Positions 1 to 8,674 of a stretch of 64,000 nucleotides of DNA are shown in pieces (positions within the stretch are counted from its first letter, which is position 1; the number at the start of each line of letters is the position of its first letter). This stretch comes from Ktedonobacter racemifer DSM 44963 (lineage in GTDB: Bacteria; Chloroflexota; Ktedonobacteria; Ktedonobacterales; Ktedonobacteraceae). The stretch covers positions 1,922,001 through 1,986,000 of the forward strand of contig NZ_ADVG01000003.1 of the NCBI RefSeq assembly GCF_000178855.1, read 5' to 3'. Under the pieces are notes generated by a model. The model searched no databases. It was not told the origin of the DNA and saw only the letters and a program-made list of their open reading frames with translations. A program made the position numbers and the translations under genes.

Positions 1-43
1 CGAGGCTCATGCGTGCGTTTTTGAAGTGCGAGGAGAAGGCCTT

Positions 44-424
44 TTGCAACTGAGCATTATCACAGATGAGATTTCACAGGACCTGCTGCATGCCTTGCGT
101 GTTTGTCGAGACCTCCAGGTGAAGACGCTCGAACTGCGTACGATTGATGGTGAGAACATTGTGTTCCACAGCGAGGAGCGTCTTGCGCGCATACAGGCGC
201 TCCTTGAGGAAGGTGGGTTTCGCGTCTGTTCTATTGCTTCGCCTTTCCTGAAAAGCCCACTCTGGCAAGACGATGCCAGGGGGAGCGATCAGGAGCGGGA
301 GTGGTGGATCTTGCAACGCTCATTTGAGCTTGCGAAGCGTTTCAATGCCCCTTTGGTGCGCGCCTTCTCCTTATACTCAGCCTGGCGATCTGGAATGGCG
401 TCCTGCGAGGCGAAAAGCCCTTGA
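44..424 (+). pseudogene. Truncated sugar phosphate isomerase/epimerase
   Basis: The N-terminal third of a xylose-isomerase-like TIM-barrel protein is readable. It starts MQLSIITDEISQD, followed by a strand-helix pattern with ELRTIDG and LLEEGGFRVCSIASPF, typical of AP-endonuclease-2/sugar isomerase barrels. A TTG at 44 with a GAGGAGAAGG purine tract just upstream is the likely start. The frame ends at 424, about 125 residues, whereas the family is 270-320 residues. After the LVRAFS segment the frame is lost, and the +3 frame carries a few more plausible residues up to about position 470, so it looks frameshifted and deleted at its 3' end. It lies beside a sugar-catabolic cluster that contains an intact enzyme of the same fold at 5353-6318. 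It is probably a decayed member of that pathway. Confidence 0.6.
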
Positions 425-639
425 ACAGCGTGCCTGGGAACTAGGCCCTCAGCGGCTGGCTCACTGGAGGCGCGCAGCTGGATCCCAACGCGATCAAGGA
501 TATTGCGGTAGTCTGTCACTACACAATAGCGTAACGGGACGAAAATACATGTTGCTGCTCCACTTTGTGGAGAGCGTACATGAAAGAGAGCCTTCCTCAA
601 AGGTGAGCGGGTGTCAGGTGATGCTCACATTTTCTTATT

Positions 640-735
640 GCCAACCCTGTGAACACGTACGTGAACGAAGGCCGCACGCTGCTCCCGACTCTTTCGGGAT
701 GCGAAATTACCAAAATTTTGTATTCTGTTATTTGT
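640..735. repeat. Dispersed repeat A, copy 1
   Basis: About 85 bases containing a TGAACACGTACGTGAACGA start, a CTCTTTCGGG block and a TACCAAAATTTTGTA core (708-722). They align with 51957-52035. The core is also present once more, inverted, at 26331-26345. No reading frame explains the similarity. It may be an insertion-sequence end or a small non-autonomous element. Confidence 0.5.
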
Positions 736-869
736 AGAATTCTTGCTCAAATAAAGACGCCTGGAGAAATATGGTAGCGCCTGCGAGGAAATTCTGCGTT
801 TCTCTTGCTGGAGACAGGCTCTCATCTCTTCTGGAGAGAGGCAACCAATGGGTTGTCCGCTGGCAGGCT

Positions 870-1267
870 GTTTCTGCCGTGTGCCATCAAGGCTGCTGCT
901 ATAAATTGAATACCATGCTGACTCATTCAAGAGTCCTACTAGACCACCACCAGTGATGACTCCCACTATAGCCCAGATCGTGCCTCCCAGGTGCATCTGG
1001 GCTATAGTGGGAGTCCACTCTCATACTGAGGATACTTTCCACAAGCCAGCCGAAAGGCCGGCCTACGCCCCAAGCGACAGCACTGATCAGCAGCCATCTG
1101 GTTGCACCGTATCCATGTCGTCCTAGTGTGCTACCTTGAGGGGCGCCGACCAACATCCCAACGCAAGCTGTCGCTACACTCACGAGCAGAAACGTTTGCC
1201 AGGCATCTGGACCTCCCCATGTGAGGAGACTTCCGGAAGCGGAGATGAAATAAGGAGCGGCCCTCAT
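870..1267 (-). pseudogene. Remnant of a multi-TM membrane protein
   Basis: On the minus strand two hydrophobic stretches in different frames read like parts of one protein. The upstream part (about 1267-1016) includes WLLISAVAWGVGRPFGWLVE. The downstream part (about 995-870) includes GTIWAIVGVITGGGLVGLL. This alternation of Gly-rich, Trp-rich membrane segments is typical of the uncharacterised multi-TM proteins common in Chloroflexota. The two halves are separated by a perfect palindrome (958-1015) and by a frame change, so the gene is broken. No start with a ribosome binding site is evident. The exact family is not identified. Confidence 0.45.
958..1015. repeat. Perfect inverted repeat, 21-bp arms
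   Basis: Arms 958-978 and 995-1015 are exactly complementary and separated by 16 nt. The 958-978 arm is part of the old membrane-protein coding sequence (the GTIWAIVGV segment on the minus strand). The other arm is an inverted copy that breaks the frame. Confidence 0.85.
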
Positions 1268-1442
1268 ATCCCCAGCCCTAAAGGAGCGGGGCTTTCTGGC
1301 TCGTTTCCGGTAAGACTAGGGACTCCTGGCAGTGGTCAGGGAAGCAGGAAGGGAACGCCAGATATGGCTTGTCCATGTTTGGGTAAGTTTCTCATCACGG
1401 TGAACGTCTCACAGGGATTTTTGTGTCAGAATCACGCGAGGG

Positions 1443-2513
1443 CTACTTCGTCCGCAGTACGATCTTTGTGCCCTTGGCCGTACCCTTGACCAGTTCGGCA
1501 AAGGCAGCCGGCCCCTCAGCCAGCGGGCGCTCTTCCAGCCAGTCCGCCTCTGGCCGAAGCTTGCCTGCTTTCAGCATGGCCACTGCGATGCCGAAATCAT
1601 GGTGAGTATAGGCAAAACAGCCGGTAATGGTAACTTCCTGCCGAATAAGATAATTCGTGGCGAGCGGCGATTCCTCATCATGGAGGCCAATAAAGACGAC
1701 GCGCCCACCAGGGACTACGGCCTGAACGGCCTGAGCGCGCGTGGTGGTCGCGCCGACGGCATCAATCACTGCCATTGCGCCGCCCCCACAGATCTGCTGG
1801 ATGCTTTGCACGACATCGCTTGTACGCGCGTTCAGGGTCGCGCTTGCTCCCCATTGCTGCGCAATCGCCAGGCGCGTGGGAAGCATATCGCTTACAATGA
1901 TTTCTGTAATACCCAGCAAACGGGCATAGGCCAGGCAAAAGAGGCCGATGGGACCAGCGCCAAGGATGAGCAGGCTGTCTCCCGAGGAGACGTGAGCAAG
2001 TGTAACGGCGTGGATGGCGCAGGCCAGCGGCTCAGCCAGAGAAGCAGCGGTATCCGAGAGATTTTCTGGCGCGGGCCAGCACTGAGCGGCAGGAACGGCT
2101 ACGTAGAAGGCAAACGCGCCTGGACGGTGCGCGCCGACGAGCTGGCGTTGGCGGCAGAGGTTGGTGTAACCCGCGCGACACCGATCACAGGTACCACAGA
2201 CAATTAGCGGGTTGAAGGTCACACGCATCCCTACCTGACCCGCGGTGCCATCGGCGAAGGTCGTTTGCTCACCTGTTTGCAAAATACGTCCAGAAGCTTC
2301 ATGCCCCATAATCAGCGGTGGACGGCGCAGGCTATTATGGCCGAGATATCCGCTTAGTTCAGAACCGCAGATGCCGATAGCGCTTGTCTCGATTAGCACT
2401 TCACTGGGCGCAGGTTCGGGGAGCGGGACAGCGCGAAGCTGCATATCCTCTGGCCCTAGCCAGACCAGTGCTTTCATCTCTGCATGGGTCGACATGCTCT
2501 TGTCTCCTCTCAT
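1443..2513 (-). CDS. Zinc-dependent medium-chain alcohol/polyol dehydrogenase
   Basis: A 356-residue member of the medium-chain dehydrogenase/reductase family, expected to oxidise a sugar alcohol or related secondary alcohol with NAD(P). The catalytic-zinc region is visible near the N-terminus (GICGSELSGYLG, then GHEASGRI). The structural-zinc cysteines follow (CGTCDRCRAGYTNLC), and a Rossmann motif LILGAGPIGLF sits mid-protein. Length is normal for sorbitol/threonine-dehydrogenase-like enzymes (340-360). The start lies 7-8 residues before MSTHAEMKALVWLG; the ATG giving MSTHAEMK is an equally possible start. The gene overlaps the upstream GntR-type gene by 4 bases (2510-2513), so the two are translationally coupled. 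Context points to a role in the adjacent sugar or polyol pathway; the substrate cannot be read from sequence. Confidence 0.93.
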   Translation of the reverse strand: MRGDKSMSTHAEMKALVWLGPEDMQLRAVPLPEPAPSEVLIETSAIGICGSELSGYLGHNSLRRPPLIMGHEASGRILQTGEQTTFADGTAGQVGMRVTFNPLIVCGTCDRCRAGYTNLCRQRQLVGAHRPGAFAFYVAVPAAQCWPAPENLSDTAASLAEPLACAIHAVTLAHVSSGDSLLILGAGPIGLFCLAYARLLGITEIIVSDMLPTRLAIAQQWGASATLNARTSDVVQSIQQICGGGAMAVIDAVGATTTRAQAVQAVVPGGRVVFIGLHDEESPLATNYLIRQEVTITGCFAYTHHDFGIAVAMLKAGKLRPEADWLEERPLAEGPAAFAELVKGTAKGTKIVLRTK

Positions 2514-3250
2514 GATTCAAACGCCGTAGCCGACTGCGGCTCGGTCATTGCGGCTCTGGCCGCGAGATCATCGAGCAGCCGCTGCTCGACATGGAGAAGG
2601 TGTTGATACATGGCTAGGCGCGCAGCCTCGGAATCACGCTGCCTGAGCGCCTGGATAATGGCGCGGTGATCTTCAATGACCTGGTAAGCGATCCCTGGCA
2701 ACACAGCGGTACGTTGACGGCTGGCGAGGCTCAGATGGCTGATACTGGCCATGATCCTGCTGAGAATAGGACTTGCGGCAGCTTCGGTAATGATCTCGTG
2801 TAATTCCACATCAGCCTGGAAATACAGTTCCGCATCGGTCAATCCTAGCAGCGACTTTTCCAGGCAGCTTTCCAGGCGAGTGATCTCTTCGTCGGTGATA
2901 CGCTGCGCTGCCAGGCCACAGATGCCGACCTCTACCACCTTGCGCGCCTCAAAAAGCGAGAGGTAGGTTGAATCAGCCAGGGCAAAGACAAAATCAAGAT
3001 GCTCGACCAGGCGTTTGGGTTCGAGAGAAGAGATGTATGTGCCCGAACCTTGCCGTATTTCCACAACATGCATAATCGAGAGCGCCCGCAAGGCCTCCCG
3101 CAGCGAAGGGCGGCTCACCTGGAGTTGTTCCGCCAGATCCCGCTCCGAGGGCAGGCGATCACCCGGTTGGAGTTTCCTTTCCTTGAGGAGAGCGAGCAAC
3201 TTGTTCACGATGCCTTCGGAAAGGGCACTTTTGGGGGATATTTCAAACAC
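2510..3250 (-). CDS. FadR/GntR (FCD) family transcriptional repressor
   Basis: A 246-residue one-component regulator. The N-terminal winged helix is clear: LQPGDRLPSERDLAEQL followed by VSRPSLREALRAL at about residues 25-60. The remaining two thirds is an all-helical FCD effector domain with acidic and His positions (for example DVELHEIITEAA) that bind a metal and a sugar-acid-like ligand in this family. The start follows a GGAGGAGG-like purine run. It is divergent from the catabolic operon starting at 3396 and co-transcribed with the dehydrogenase at 1443. It is most likely the local repressor, released by a pathway intermediate. The large palindrome at 3283-3371 lies exactly in the shared promoter region. 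Confidence 0.93.
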   Translation of the reverse strand: MFEISPKSALSEGIVNKLLALLKERKLQPGDRLPSERDLAEQLQVSRPSLREALRALSIMHVVEIRQGSGTYISSLEPKRLVEHLDFVFALADSTYLSLFEARKVVEVGICGLAAQRITDEEITRLESCLEKSLLGLTDAELYFQADVELHEIITEAAASPILSRIMASISHLSLASRQRTAVLPGIAYQVIEDHRAIIQALRQRDSEAARLAMYQHLLHVEQRLLDDLAARAAMTEPQSATAFES

Positions 3251-3282
3251 TGCCTCCTCCTCCTTTCTCAGTCGTCTTTCAC

Positions 3283-3371
3283 GCTTGACAAACTGATCGG
3301 CTATTGGCTACAGTAATTGGTAATATAACTTTACCAATTACTGTAGCCAATAGCCGATCAGTTTGTCAAGC
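3283..3371. promoter_or_regulatory. 41-bp-arm perfect palindrome in divergent promoter
   Basis: Positions 3283-3323 and 3331-3371 are exact reverse complements around a 7-nt loop. The inner part, ATTGGTAA then TTACCAAT, has the GGT/ACC half-site style of GntR-family operators. The element fills most of the gap between the repressor gene (start 3250) and the oxidoreductase gene (start 3396). It is far longer than a normal operator, and as RNA would form a very stable stem. An operator role is inferred. Confidence 0.7.
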
Positions 3372-3395
3372 TGTTTTCAGGGAAGGAGTATTGCC

Positions 3396-4547
3396 ATGCG
3401 GGAATCGCGGGTTGGAGTAGGCGTGATTGGTCTGGGGGGTATCAGTAACAGCGTCCACTTGCCCGGGTTGAAGCGCTGCGAGCAGGCGGAGATCGTCGCT
3501 CTGTGTGATAGTGACGCCGGGCGGCTCAAGCAGGTCGCGCAGGAGTATCATGTTTCACATACCTTCACGGAGTACGAGCGCCTGCTCCAGCATCCTGCCG
3601 TGGACGCGGTGGTCATAGCGACGCCCACGCTGTTGCACGCTCCGATCGCGCACGCGGCTATCGCGGCGGGGAAGCATGTGCTGGTTGAGAAACAACTTGG
3701 CATGACCTACGCTGAGACAGTGGAAATGTATGAAGCAGCGGTCGCCGCCGGGGTATGCCATATGACTGCGTTTACCTATCGCTTTGTGCCCGCTATGCGC
3801 TACCTCAAGCATCTGGTGGGTCAGGGACTGGTCGGTCTGCCGCGTCAGTTGCGCGTGGCGCGTTTGCAGGATTTTCCAGAAACCTCGCTTGGCTGGCGCC
3901 AGCAGCGTCATCTGGCAGGCGCTGGTGAGGTGGGAGATATGGGGGCACACCGCATCGATTTCTGCCATAATGTGATTGGCCCGATCGCCCGCGTGGTCGG
4001 CCTGACACGCACGTTCGCGCCTGTGCGCCCGACTCCTGACGGAGAACCGTTCCCCGCCGATGTTGAGGATGCCTCTATTTTTCTGGCCGAGTTTGCCGCT
4101 GGTGTGGGTGTTGAGCAGGGAACAGTAGCCTCATTCGATCTGAGCAAGGTGGCCAAAGGACGTGGAAAGGGTGGATTTGGCCTCGACGAATTTGAAGTGT
4201 ACGGAACAGAAGGCACGCTTATCTATCATCTGCATCGCCCGCATGAGGTTCTCGTCGGTCACCCTGATGGCACGCTGGAGGCGCGGGAGGTGCCGCGCGA
4301 GTTCCTGGTCTATCCCGATTCGCCACGCGATCCCTCTATCGGCGAACCAACCGTGACTTTCCGCTATGATCAGGATTTTGCTTTTATTCAGGCTATTCTT
4401 ATGGGTAGCAATGACATTCCGACCTTCTACGATGGGATGCGGTGCCAGGCGGTGATCGACGCTGTTTTGCAATCCGCGCGTGAGCGGCGCTGGGTCGATG
4501 TGCCAGACGTGCCGCCCGTCACACGGCCAATCGCCGCCAAGTCGTAG
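3396..4547 (+). CDS. Gfo/Idh/MocA family oxidoreductase
   Basis: A 383-residue NAD(P)-dependent sugar/inositol dehydrogenase-like protein. The N-terminal Rossmann fold starts VGVIGLGGIS, with the dinucleotide-phase core DAVVIATPTLLH. The C-terminal alpha/beta domain has the usual GEVGDMGAHRIDFCHN motif, which holds a catalytic-type His. The usual EKP motif reads VLVEKQLG, so the proline is replaced by glutamine. ATG 3396 is preferred over upstream in-frame codons because GGAAGGAG lies 8 bases before it. It is the first gene of a four-gene plus-strand operon and sits just downstream of the palindrome. It probably oxidises a cyclic or acyclic sugar derivative; the substrate is unknown. Confidence 0.93.
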   Translation: MRESRVGVGVIGLGGISNSVHLPGLKRCEQAEIVALCDSDAGRLKQVAQEYHVSHTFTEYERLLQHPAVDAVVIATPTLLHAPIAHAAIAAGKHVLVEKQLGMTYAETVEMYEAAVAAGVCHMTAFTYRFVPAMRYLKHLVGQGLVGLPRQLRVARLQDFPETSLGWRQQRHLAGAGEVGDMGAHRIDFCHNVIGPIARVVGLTRTFAPVRPTPDGEPFPADVEDASIFLAEFAAGVGVEQGTVASFDLSKVAKGRGKGGFGLDEFEVYGTEGTLIYHLHRPHEVLVGHPDGTLEAREVPREFLVYPDSPRDPSIGEPTVTFRYDQDFAFIQAILMGSNDIPTFYDGMRCQAVIDAVLQSARERRWVDVPDVPPVTRPIAAKS

Positions 4548-4569
4548 TTGTCACAAAGGAGTAGTATTT

Positions 4570-5337
4570 ATGGTGCTTGACATGTTTAAGTTGGATGGCC
4601 GGCTCGCGCTGGTCACAGGGGGAACGCGAGGACTGGGTCTGGCTATGGCTCGGGCTCTGGCGGAGGCTGGAGCTGATGTCGTAGTCACAAGCAGGGATCA
4701 GGAGAAAGCGCAGCGGGGAGCGGAGGCTCTGGTTGCCGCGACTGGACGCCGTGTCCTTGGCCTGGCGGTCGATGTCACCGACGCCCAGCAGATCGATCAA
4801 ATGGTTGAGGCCGTTATCGCAGCCTTCGGGCGCATCGATATCCTGGTCAACAATGCTGGCATCAATATTCGTAAGCCAGCCGAGGCCTTTGACGAAGCCA
4901 GTTGGGACCTGGTGCAGCAGACCAATCTCAAGGCGCCGTTTCTCTGCGCGCGGGCGGTGGCTCCCCATATGAAGAGACAGGGCACAGGCAGGGTCATCAA
5001 TCTGGCCTCAATGCTCGCGCAGGTCGCCCTACCTGAGCGCAGCGCCTACGCCTCCAGCAAAGGTGGCGTGCTTCAACTGACCAGAGTTCTGGCGCTGGAA
5101 TGGGCCAGATACGGGATTACTGTCAACGCCCTCTGTCCTGGTCCCATGGCGACTGAACTCAATGCGCCGGTTATCAATGATCCGCAGGCCAACCGGTTCT
5201 TTCTCAACCACATTCCGCTGGGGCGCTGGGGCAAACCGGAGGAACTGGCGGGAGCGATCGTCTTCCTGGCTTCGGACGCCTCAAGCTTCATGACCGGCGC
5301 AGCCCTAACCATTGACGGAGGCTGGACAGCCGAATAA
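4570..5337 (+). CDS. SDR family oxidoreductase, gluconate-5-dehydrogenase-like
   Basis: A 255-residue classical short-chain dehydrogenase. The cofactor motif TGGTRGLG is near residue 16, NNAG follows in the LVNNAGINIRKP segment, and the active site is a Ser in NLASMLAQ with YASSKGG. The C-terminal DGGWTAE is typical of the family. ATG 4570 has AAAGGAGT 8 bases upstream. It lies 22 bases after the Gfo/Idh/MocA gene and 15 bases before the isomerase gene, so it is in the same operon. Gluconate/ketogluconate-type dehydrogenases share this pattern, but assignment of the substrate is inference. Confidence 0.93.
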   Translation: MVLDMFKLDGRLALVTGGTRGLGLAMARALAEAGADVVVTSRDQEKAQRGAEALVAATGRRVLGLAVDVTDAQQIDQMVEAVIAAFGRIDILVNNAGINIRKPAEAFDEASWDLVQQTNLKAPFLCARAVAPHMKRQGTGRVINLASMLAQVALPERSAYASSKGGVLQLTRVLALEWARYGITVNALCPGPMATELNAPVINDPQANRFFLNHIPLGRWGKPEELAGAIVFLASDASSFMTGAALTIDGGWTAE

Positions 5338-5352
5338 GAAAGGAAGGATCCT

Positions 5353-6318
5353 ATGCGGATTGGCCTTACAGCATATGGCACCGTTTTTAGCATGGGCCTG
5401 GCTCCCCAGGCCGGGCGCCCCCGGATCAAGCCGATCCAGCTTTTAGAGCGCGCGGGGGTCTGTGGCCTGGCGGGAGCTGAGCTGCCAGCAGTGCTTTTGG
5501 AGGGAGAGGATATCGATGCTGTGGCGCGCTACGCTCGGGAGCATCACCTCTTCCTGAATCTGGCAACGGGAGGATACGCCCCTGAAAAGCTGGCGGAAAC
5601 GCTTGAACTGGGAGCGCGCCTGGGCGTGGAGACGGTGCGTACAGTAGTAGGAGGCGCGCAAATCGGCGGGGATCGCAGGCTCATTGCGAACCGTTGGAGC
5701 GCGTTTTTAGAAGAAATGCTGGAGGGATTGGGCGCGGCCACACAGGTTGCCGAACGTGTCGGGGTGAATCTCACGGTCGAAAATCATCAAGACCTGGCTT
5801 CGGAAGAACTTCTCTGGCTGTGCAACGCCATCGACTCATCCCGTTTTGGGATTACGCTGGACACAGGGAATCCGCTGGCTACGGCTGAAGAACCCCTGGA
5901 CTTTGTCAGGCGCATCGGAACACACCTCAAAAACGTCCACCTCAAAGACTACTGGATCTTTCCTACAGACGAAGGCTATCGCCTGGCGCGCAGTCCCATA
6001 GGCCAGGGAGTCATTGACTTCCCGCAGCTTTTTGCCATGGTGAGAGAATTGTGCCCAGACATCACCATGTCCCTGGAAATGGGAGCCTTAGAGGCTCGCC
6101 ATATCCGGGTGCTAGCCGATGATTATTGGCCAGCGTATCCACCGCGTTCAGCGGCACAGCTTGCGCACGTGCTGCGCTTCGTTTATGCCCATGTAAGGCA
6201 ATCTGAGAACTGGCAAACGCCTTTTGAACGCCATGAGCCAGCCGAGGCCATTGTGGCCTATGAAGAGCAACAGCTTAGAGAAAGCGTGGCCTATCTCAAG
6301 CAGCTTATACATGCATAA
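5353..6318 (+). CDS. Sugar phosphate isomerase/epimerase (TIM barrel)
   Basis: A 321-residue xylose-isomerase-like barrel protein. It shows strands with metal-ligand residues in order: LTVENHQD, FGITLDTGNPLA, and NVHLKDYW with a His, followed by MSLEMGALE near the C-terminus. This matches metal-dependent sugar isomerases, epimerases and IolE-type dehydratases. GGAAGG lies just before the ATG. It is the third gene of the operon, with Gfo/Idh/MocA enzymes on both sides. The combination is typical of inositol-like or rare-sugar catabolism, where an oxidised sugar is isomerised or dehydrated. Length is slightly longer than the family norm (about 280), owing to a C-terminal helical extension. Confidence 0.9.
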   Translation: MRIGLTAYGTVFSMGLAPQAGRPRIKPIQLLERAGVCGLAGAELPAVLLEGEDIDAVARYAREHHLFLNLATGGYAPEKLAETLELGARLGVETVRTVVGGAQIGGDRRLIANRWSAFLEEMLEGLGAATQVAERVGVNLTVENHQDLASEELLWLCNAIDSSRFGITLDTGNPLATAEEPLDFVRRIGTHLKNVHLKDYWIFPTDEGYRLARSPIGQGVIDFPQLFAMVRELCPDITMSLEMGALEARHIRVLADDYWPAYPPRSAAQLAHVLRFVYAHVRQSENWQTPFERHEPAEAIVAYEEQQLRESVAYLKQLIHA

Positions 6319-6385
6319 ACTGCGTGGGCCAATCATCAAGTAGATTCAGAGACCATCGGCTGCTTGCAAGAAATCAAGGAAGTAA

Positions 6386-7492
6386 ATGAGCACGCAACGT
6401 ATTTATCTTGTTGGGGCGGGATTCATCGCGCGTTCCCACACCGCCGCCATCCAACGCTTGCCTGACCCGGAACAGGTTACGCTGGTGGTCGCAGATCCCA
6501 ATCCTCAAGCACTGGCAGCTTTTGTCAGGGAATATCCTCAGGCGCGGGCCTTCGAAAACGCGCAAACCATGCTGGCCGAAGCAGCAGATGAGAATGATAT
6601 CGTCATCATCACCACGCCACCGTTCGCCCATGAAGAACTGACCTGTGCCGCGCTGGCTACAGGCCGACATGTGTTGTGTGAAAAGCCACTCGCGCTAAAT
6701 CAGGAGCAGGCGCGGCATATGCTAGAGGTCGCCCACGCTTATCAGCGTTTGCTTGGCTGCTGTAGCGTCAGATGTCTCAACTGGCCGCCAGCCGAGGAGG
6801 CACGCCGTCTTTTGCAGGAACAGGCACTGGGCCAGCTCTATCATGTGCGCTTTCTCAATCTAGAGCAACGCAATCGGCCAGGGATCGAGTATCAGCCCCA
6901 GACAAACTGGTTTCTCGACCAGACCAGAAGCGGCGGCGGAACCTTAATGGATCGTGCCCCTTACGAATTTACTGTGCTCAATGATCTCTTACAACCCACG
7001 CGCGTGGAAGTGCTCAATGCCTGGCTAGCCAATCCCGCCACCGCCCTGCAACTTCCTCCACAGACCATCATTGACGTCGAACAGCACGCTGGAGCCACGC
7101 TCCGCTATGTGCTCGCCAATGGCAGCAGCGTGATCGTGAATTACGAACGCGCCTCCGGCACTCATAGTGAGGAGCAGTCCGTGATCGAATTTACCGGCGT
7201 CAACGGTTCCTTACGCTGGAGTTGGCCGTTGTCCAGAGGTCGTGCCACCCTGACGCACACCTATGACCGCGACGGTGCAAGCGAGAGCAGAACCATTGCT
7301 TTCCCACCAGTAGCAGGGGCACTGCGCTTCGGAGAGAAACCGCTCGTGTATTTCTATCAACGCATACATAACCAACCGTCATCAGCAATAGTGAACGAGC
7401 AAGCACTCTTCAATTTTTCCTGTATTCGTGCCATCTACGACTGCGCAACATCGGGACTGGCCCAGGTTGTGGAGAAGCAGCCTCTTTCGTAG
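6386..7492 (+). CDS. Second Gfo/Idh/MocA family oxidoreductase
   Basis: A 368-residue NAD(P)-dependent dehydrogenase-like protein. The Rossmann start YLVGAGFIARSH and an intact EKP motif (VLCEKPLAL) are clear. The substrate-domain signature GGGTLMDRAPYEFT replaces the more usual GGxxxDxGxH, so the catalytic histidine is not obvious. GGAAGTAA precedes the ATG. The 67-base gap from the isomerase gene contains no clear terminator, so it is probably the last operon gene. Its sequence differs clearly from the first Gfo enzyme, which suggests two distinct oxidation steps rather than a local duplication. Confidence 0.9.
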   Translation: MSTQRIYLVGAGFIARSHTAAIQRLPDPEQVTLVVADPNPQALAAFVREYPQARAFENAQTMLAEAADENDIVIITTPPFAHEELTCAALATGRHVLCEKPLALNQEQARHMLEVAHAYQRLLGCCSVRCLNWPPAEEARRLLQEQALGQLYHVRFLNLEQRNRPGIEYQPQTNWFLDQTRSGGGTLMDRAPYEFTVLNDLLQPTRVEVLNAWLANPATALQLPPQTIIDVEQHAGATLRYVLANGSSVIVNYERASGTHSEEQSVIEFTGVNGSLRWSWPLSRGRATLTHTYDRDGASESRTIAFPPVAGALRFGEKPLVYFYQRIHNQPSSAIVNEQALFNFSCIRAIYDCATSGLAQVVEKQPLS

Positions 7493-7620
7493 GAGATCAT
7501 TTCCATGTGACACTCCGCCAGCGGTTGCGCAACCGCGCGGCTTCTTGTGGCACTGCTACGTACGCGACCCTCTGAATGGATGTCCCATGGAGACGACTCG
7601 GCGAGGATCGTAATGGGTGA

Positions 7621-7917
7621 GCAATACCCGAAGAGACGTCTGCCATCCCTCACGTCTTCTTCCCCCATCCGGGGGCGCGGCTGCGCGGTGCCCTGCGCGA
7701 CCACATCATCGGAGAGCTGCATTCGCACCTGGACGAGCAGCAACTGCTTCCAGATCAGCATTTGATGGACATGGGCTTCGTCGATGCAGAGGTGCTAGCA
7801 GAGAGCCACATGCGCTATCAAGTGGACATTGTTGGGCCAGTCATGCCAGATACGTCATGGGCATCAAAAGAAGCAGGGCGTTTGGATCACAGCCAATTTC
7901 TCATTGATTGGCTGTGA
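7621..7917 (+). pseudogene. IS1182-family transposase fragment
   Basis: One open stretch reads ...GELHSHLDEQQLLPDQHLMD followed by MGFVDAEVLAESH, then VDIVGPVMPDTSW. This is the conserved middle part of IS1182-type DDE transposases (the region with VDxGYVDAxxL and VDLVGPxxPD). An in-frame stop lies just upstream (7618-7620). The frame ends at 7917, where a palindromic copy of preceding sequence begins. No complete ends were seen. Confidence 0.75.
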
Positions 7918-7925
7918 TCCAAACG
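7879..7925. repeat. Perfect inverted repeat, 19-bp arms
   Basis: Arms 7879-7897 and 7907-7925 are exactly complementary with a 9-nt loop. The left arm encodes LDHSQ of the transposase fragment. The right arm is an inverted copy that terminates the reading frame. A second, imperfect hairpin follows directly (about 7926-7955). Confidence 0.85.
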
Positions 7926-8019
7926 GGTGGCGTGTCCTGCAGGACAGCACGCCACTATATGCAGCATATGGCAAATGCGGATAAGTGATCTGGCGTGTCG
8001 TAGGCTCTTCCACATTGGA

Positions 8020-8394
8020 TCAACCCGAAAAAATGGGAATGCATGGCTGGTGGAACCGATATCCTACCCCCGTGATCGTTTCGAGATAGATCGGATGCCT
8101 GGGATCGTCTTCCAACTTGAGGCGCAGGGTATGCAGGTAGACGCGGATATAATCCACTTCAAGGGATCAGAGTGCGAGGGCGAAGAGGTCAAGGCCCTGG
8201 TCATCCTTAAGCAAGGAGCAGTCATCTCTGAGGCTTAACGAATTGCCTGGTCCAAGCAAAATATGGCCGATGATAAGTACCCGCGCATTATCAAGCTCCG
8301 CATCGCGCTGCCTATGCATATGATCCAAAGCGGTGGAGAAGTCAAAGAGGTTTCCCGCTCTCACCGCGAGCAGAGTCTGAATTCTGTTCCTCAT
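8020..8394 (-). pseudogene. KdpE/OmpR-type response regulator remnant
   Basis: The minus strand from 8160 to 8020 encodes EVDYIRVYLHTLRLKLEDD and then IYLETITGVGYRF, the unmistakable C-terminal end of a winged-helix response regulator of the KdpE type. Upstream, in another frame, IIGHILLGPGNSLSLRDD resembles the start of the same effector domain. Stops and a frameshift lie between them. The receiver domain is not present. It is one of several decayed fragments in this 1.5-kb stretch. Confidence 0.75.
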
Positions 8395-8491
8395 CTGCTC
8401 TTGCTCTCAGTGCAGATCTCTACAGCTCTGAAGCAGATGGTTGATCAGTTCATACATCATCCGACCAACCATCCCGGTCAGGATGTAGCCG

Positions 8492-8674
8492 ATGTGGCAG
8501 CCACCTTTCAGTTTGGGTGGCGCCCCTTTGCTCATTGCCAAAATGCTTGGCGTCGAGATCCCTTTGCGCCTCTCCTTCGAGTACCCAGCGGTCGCCGCGC
8601 TCGCCACCGCCATGGAGGAGATACTTATTGAACACCTTGAAACATCACCTGATACGAGTCTCACTGGCCTATAG
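8492..8674 (+). pseudogene. NRPS/PKS carrier (thiolation) domain remnant
   Basis: The plus strand reads FSLGGAPLLIAKMLGVEIPL, then FEYPAVAALATAMEE and a stop. This is the C-terminal half of a phosphopantetheine carrier domain. The usual motif is F(F/E)LGGHSL followed by xxLPLxxLFExPTVAxLA. Here GGHS has become GGAP, so the pantetheine-bearing Ser is lost, and roughly ten residues of helix 2 are deleted. It is a fossil of a nonribosomal peptide synthetase gene, with nothing else of the cluster nearby. Confidence 0.7.

Noticed and set aside
1270..1300. CCCCAGCCCTAAAGGAGCGGGGCTTT-like hairpin as an IS605 right end
   Set aside because: Similar in style to IS605 right ends, but no tnpB codons precede it and the terminal GTCGTCAC is absent.
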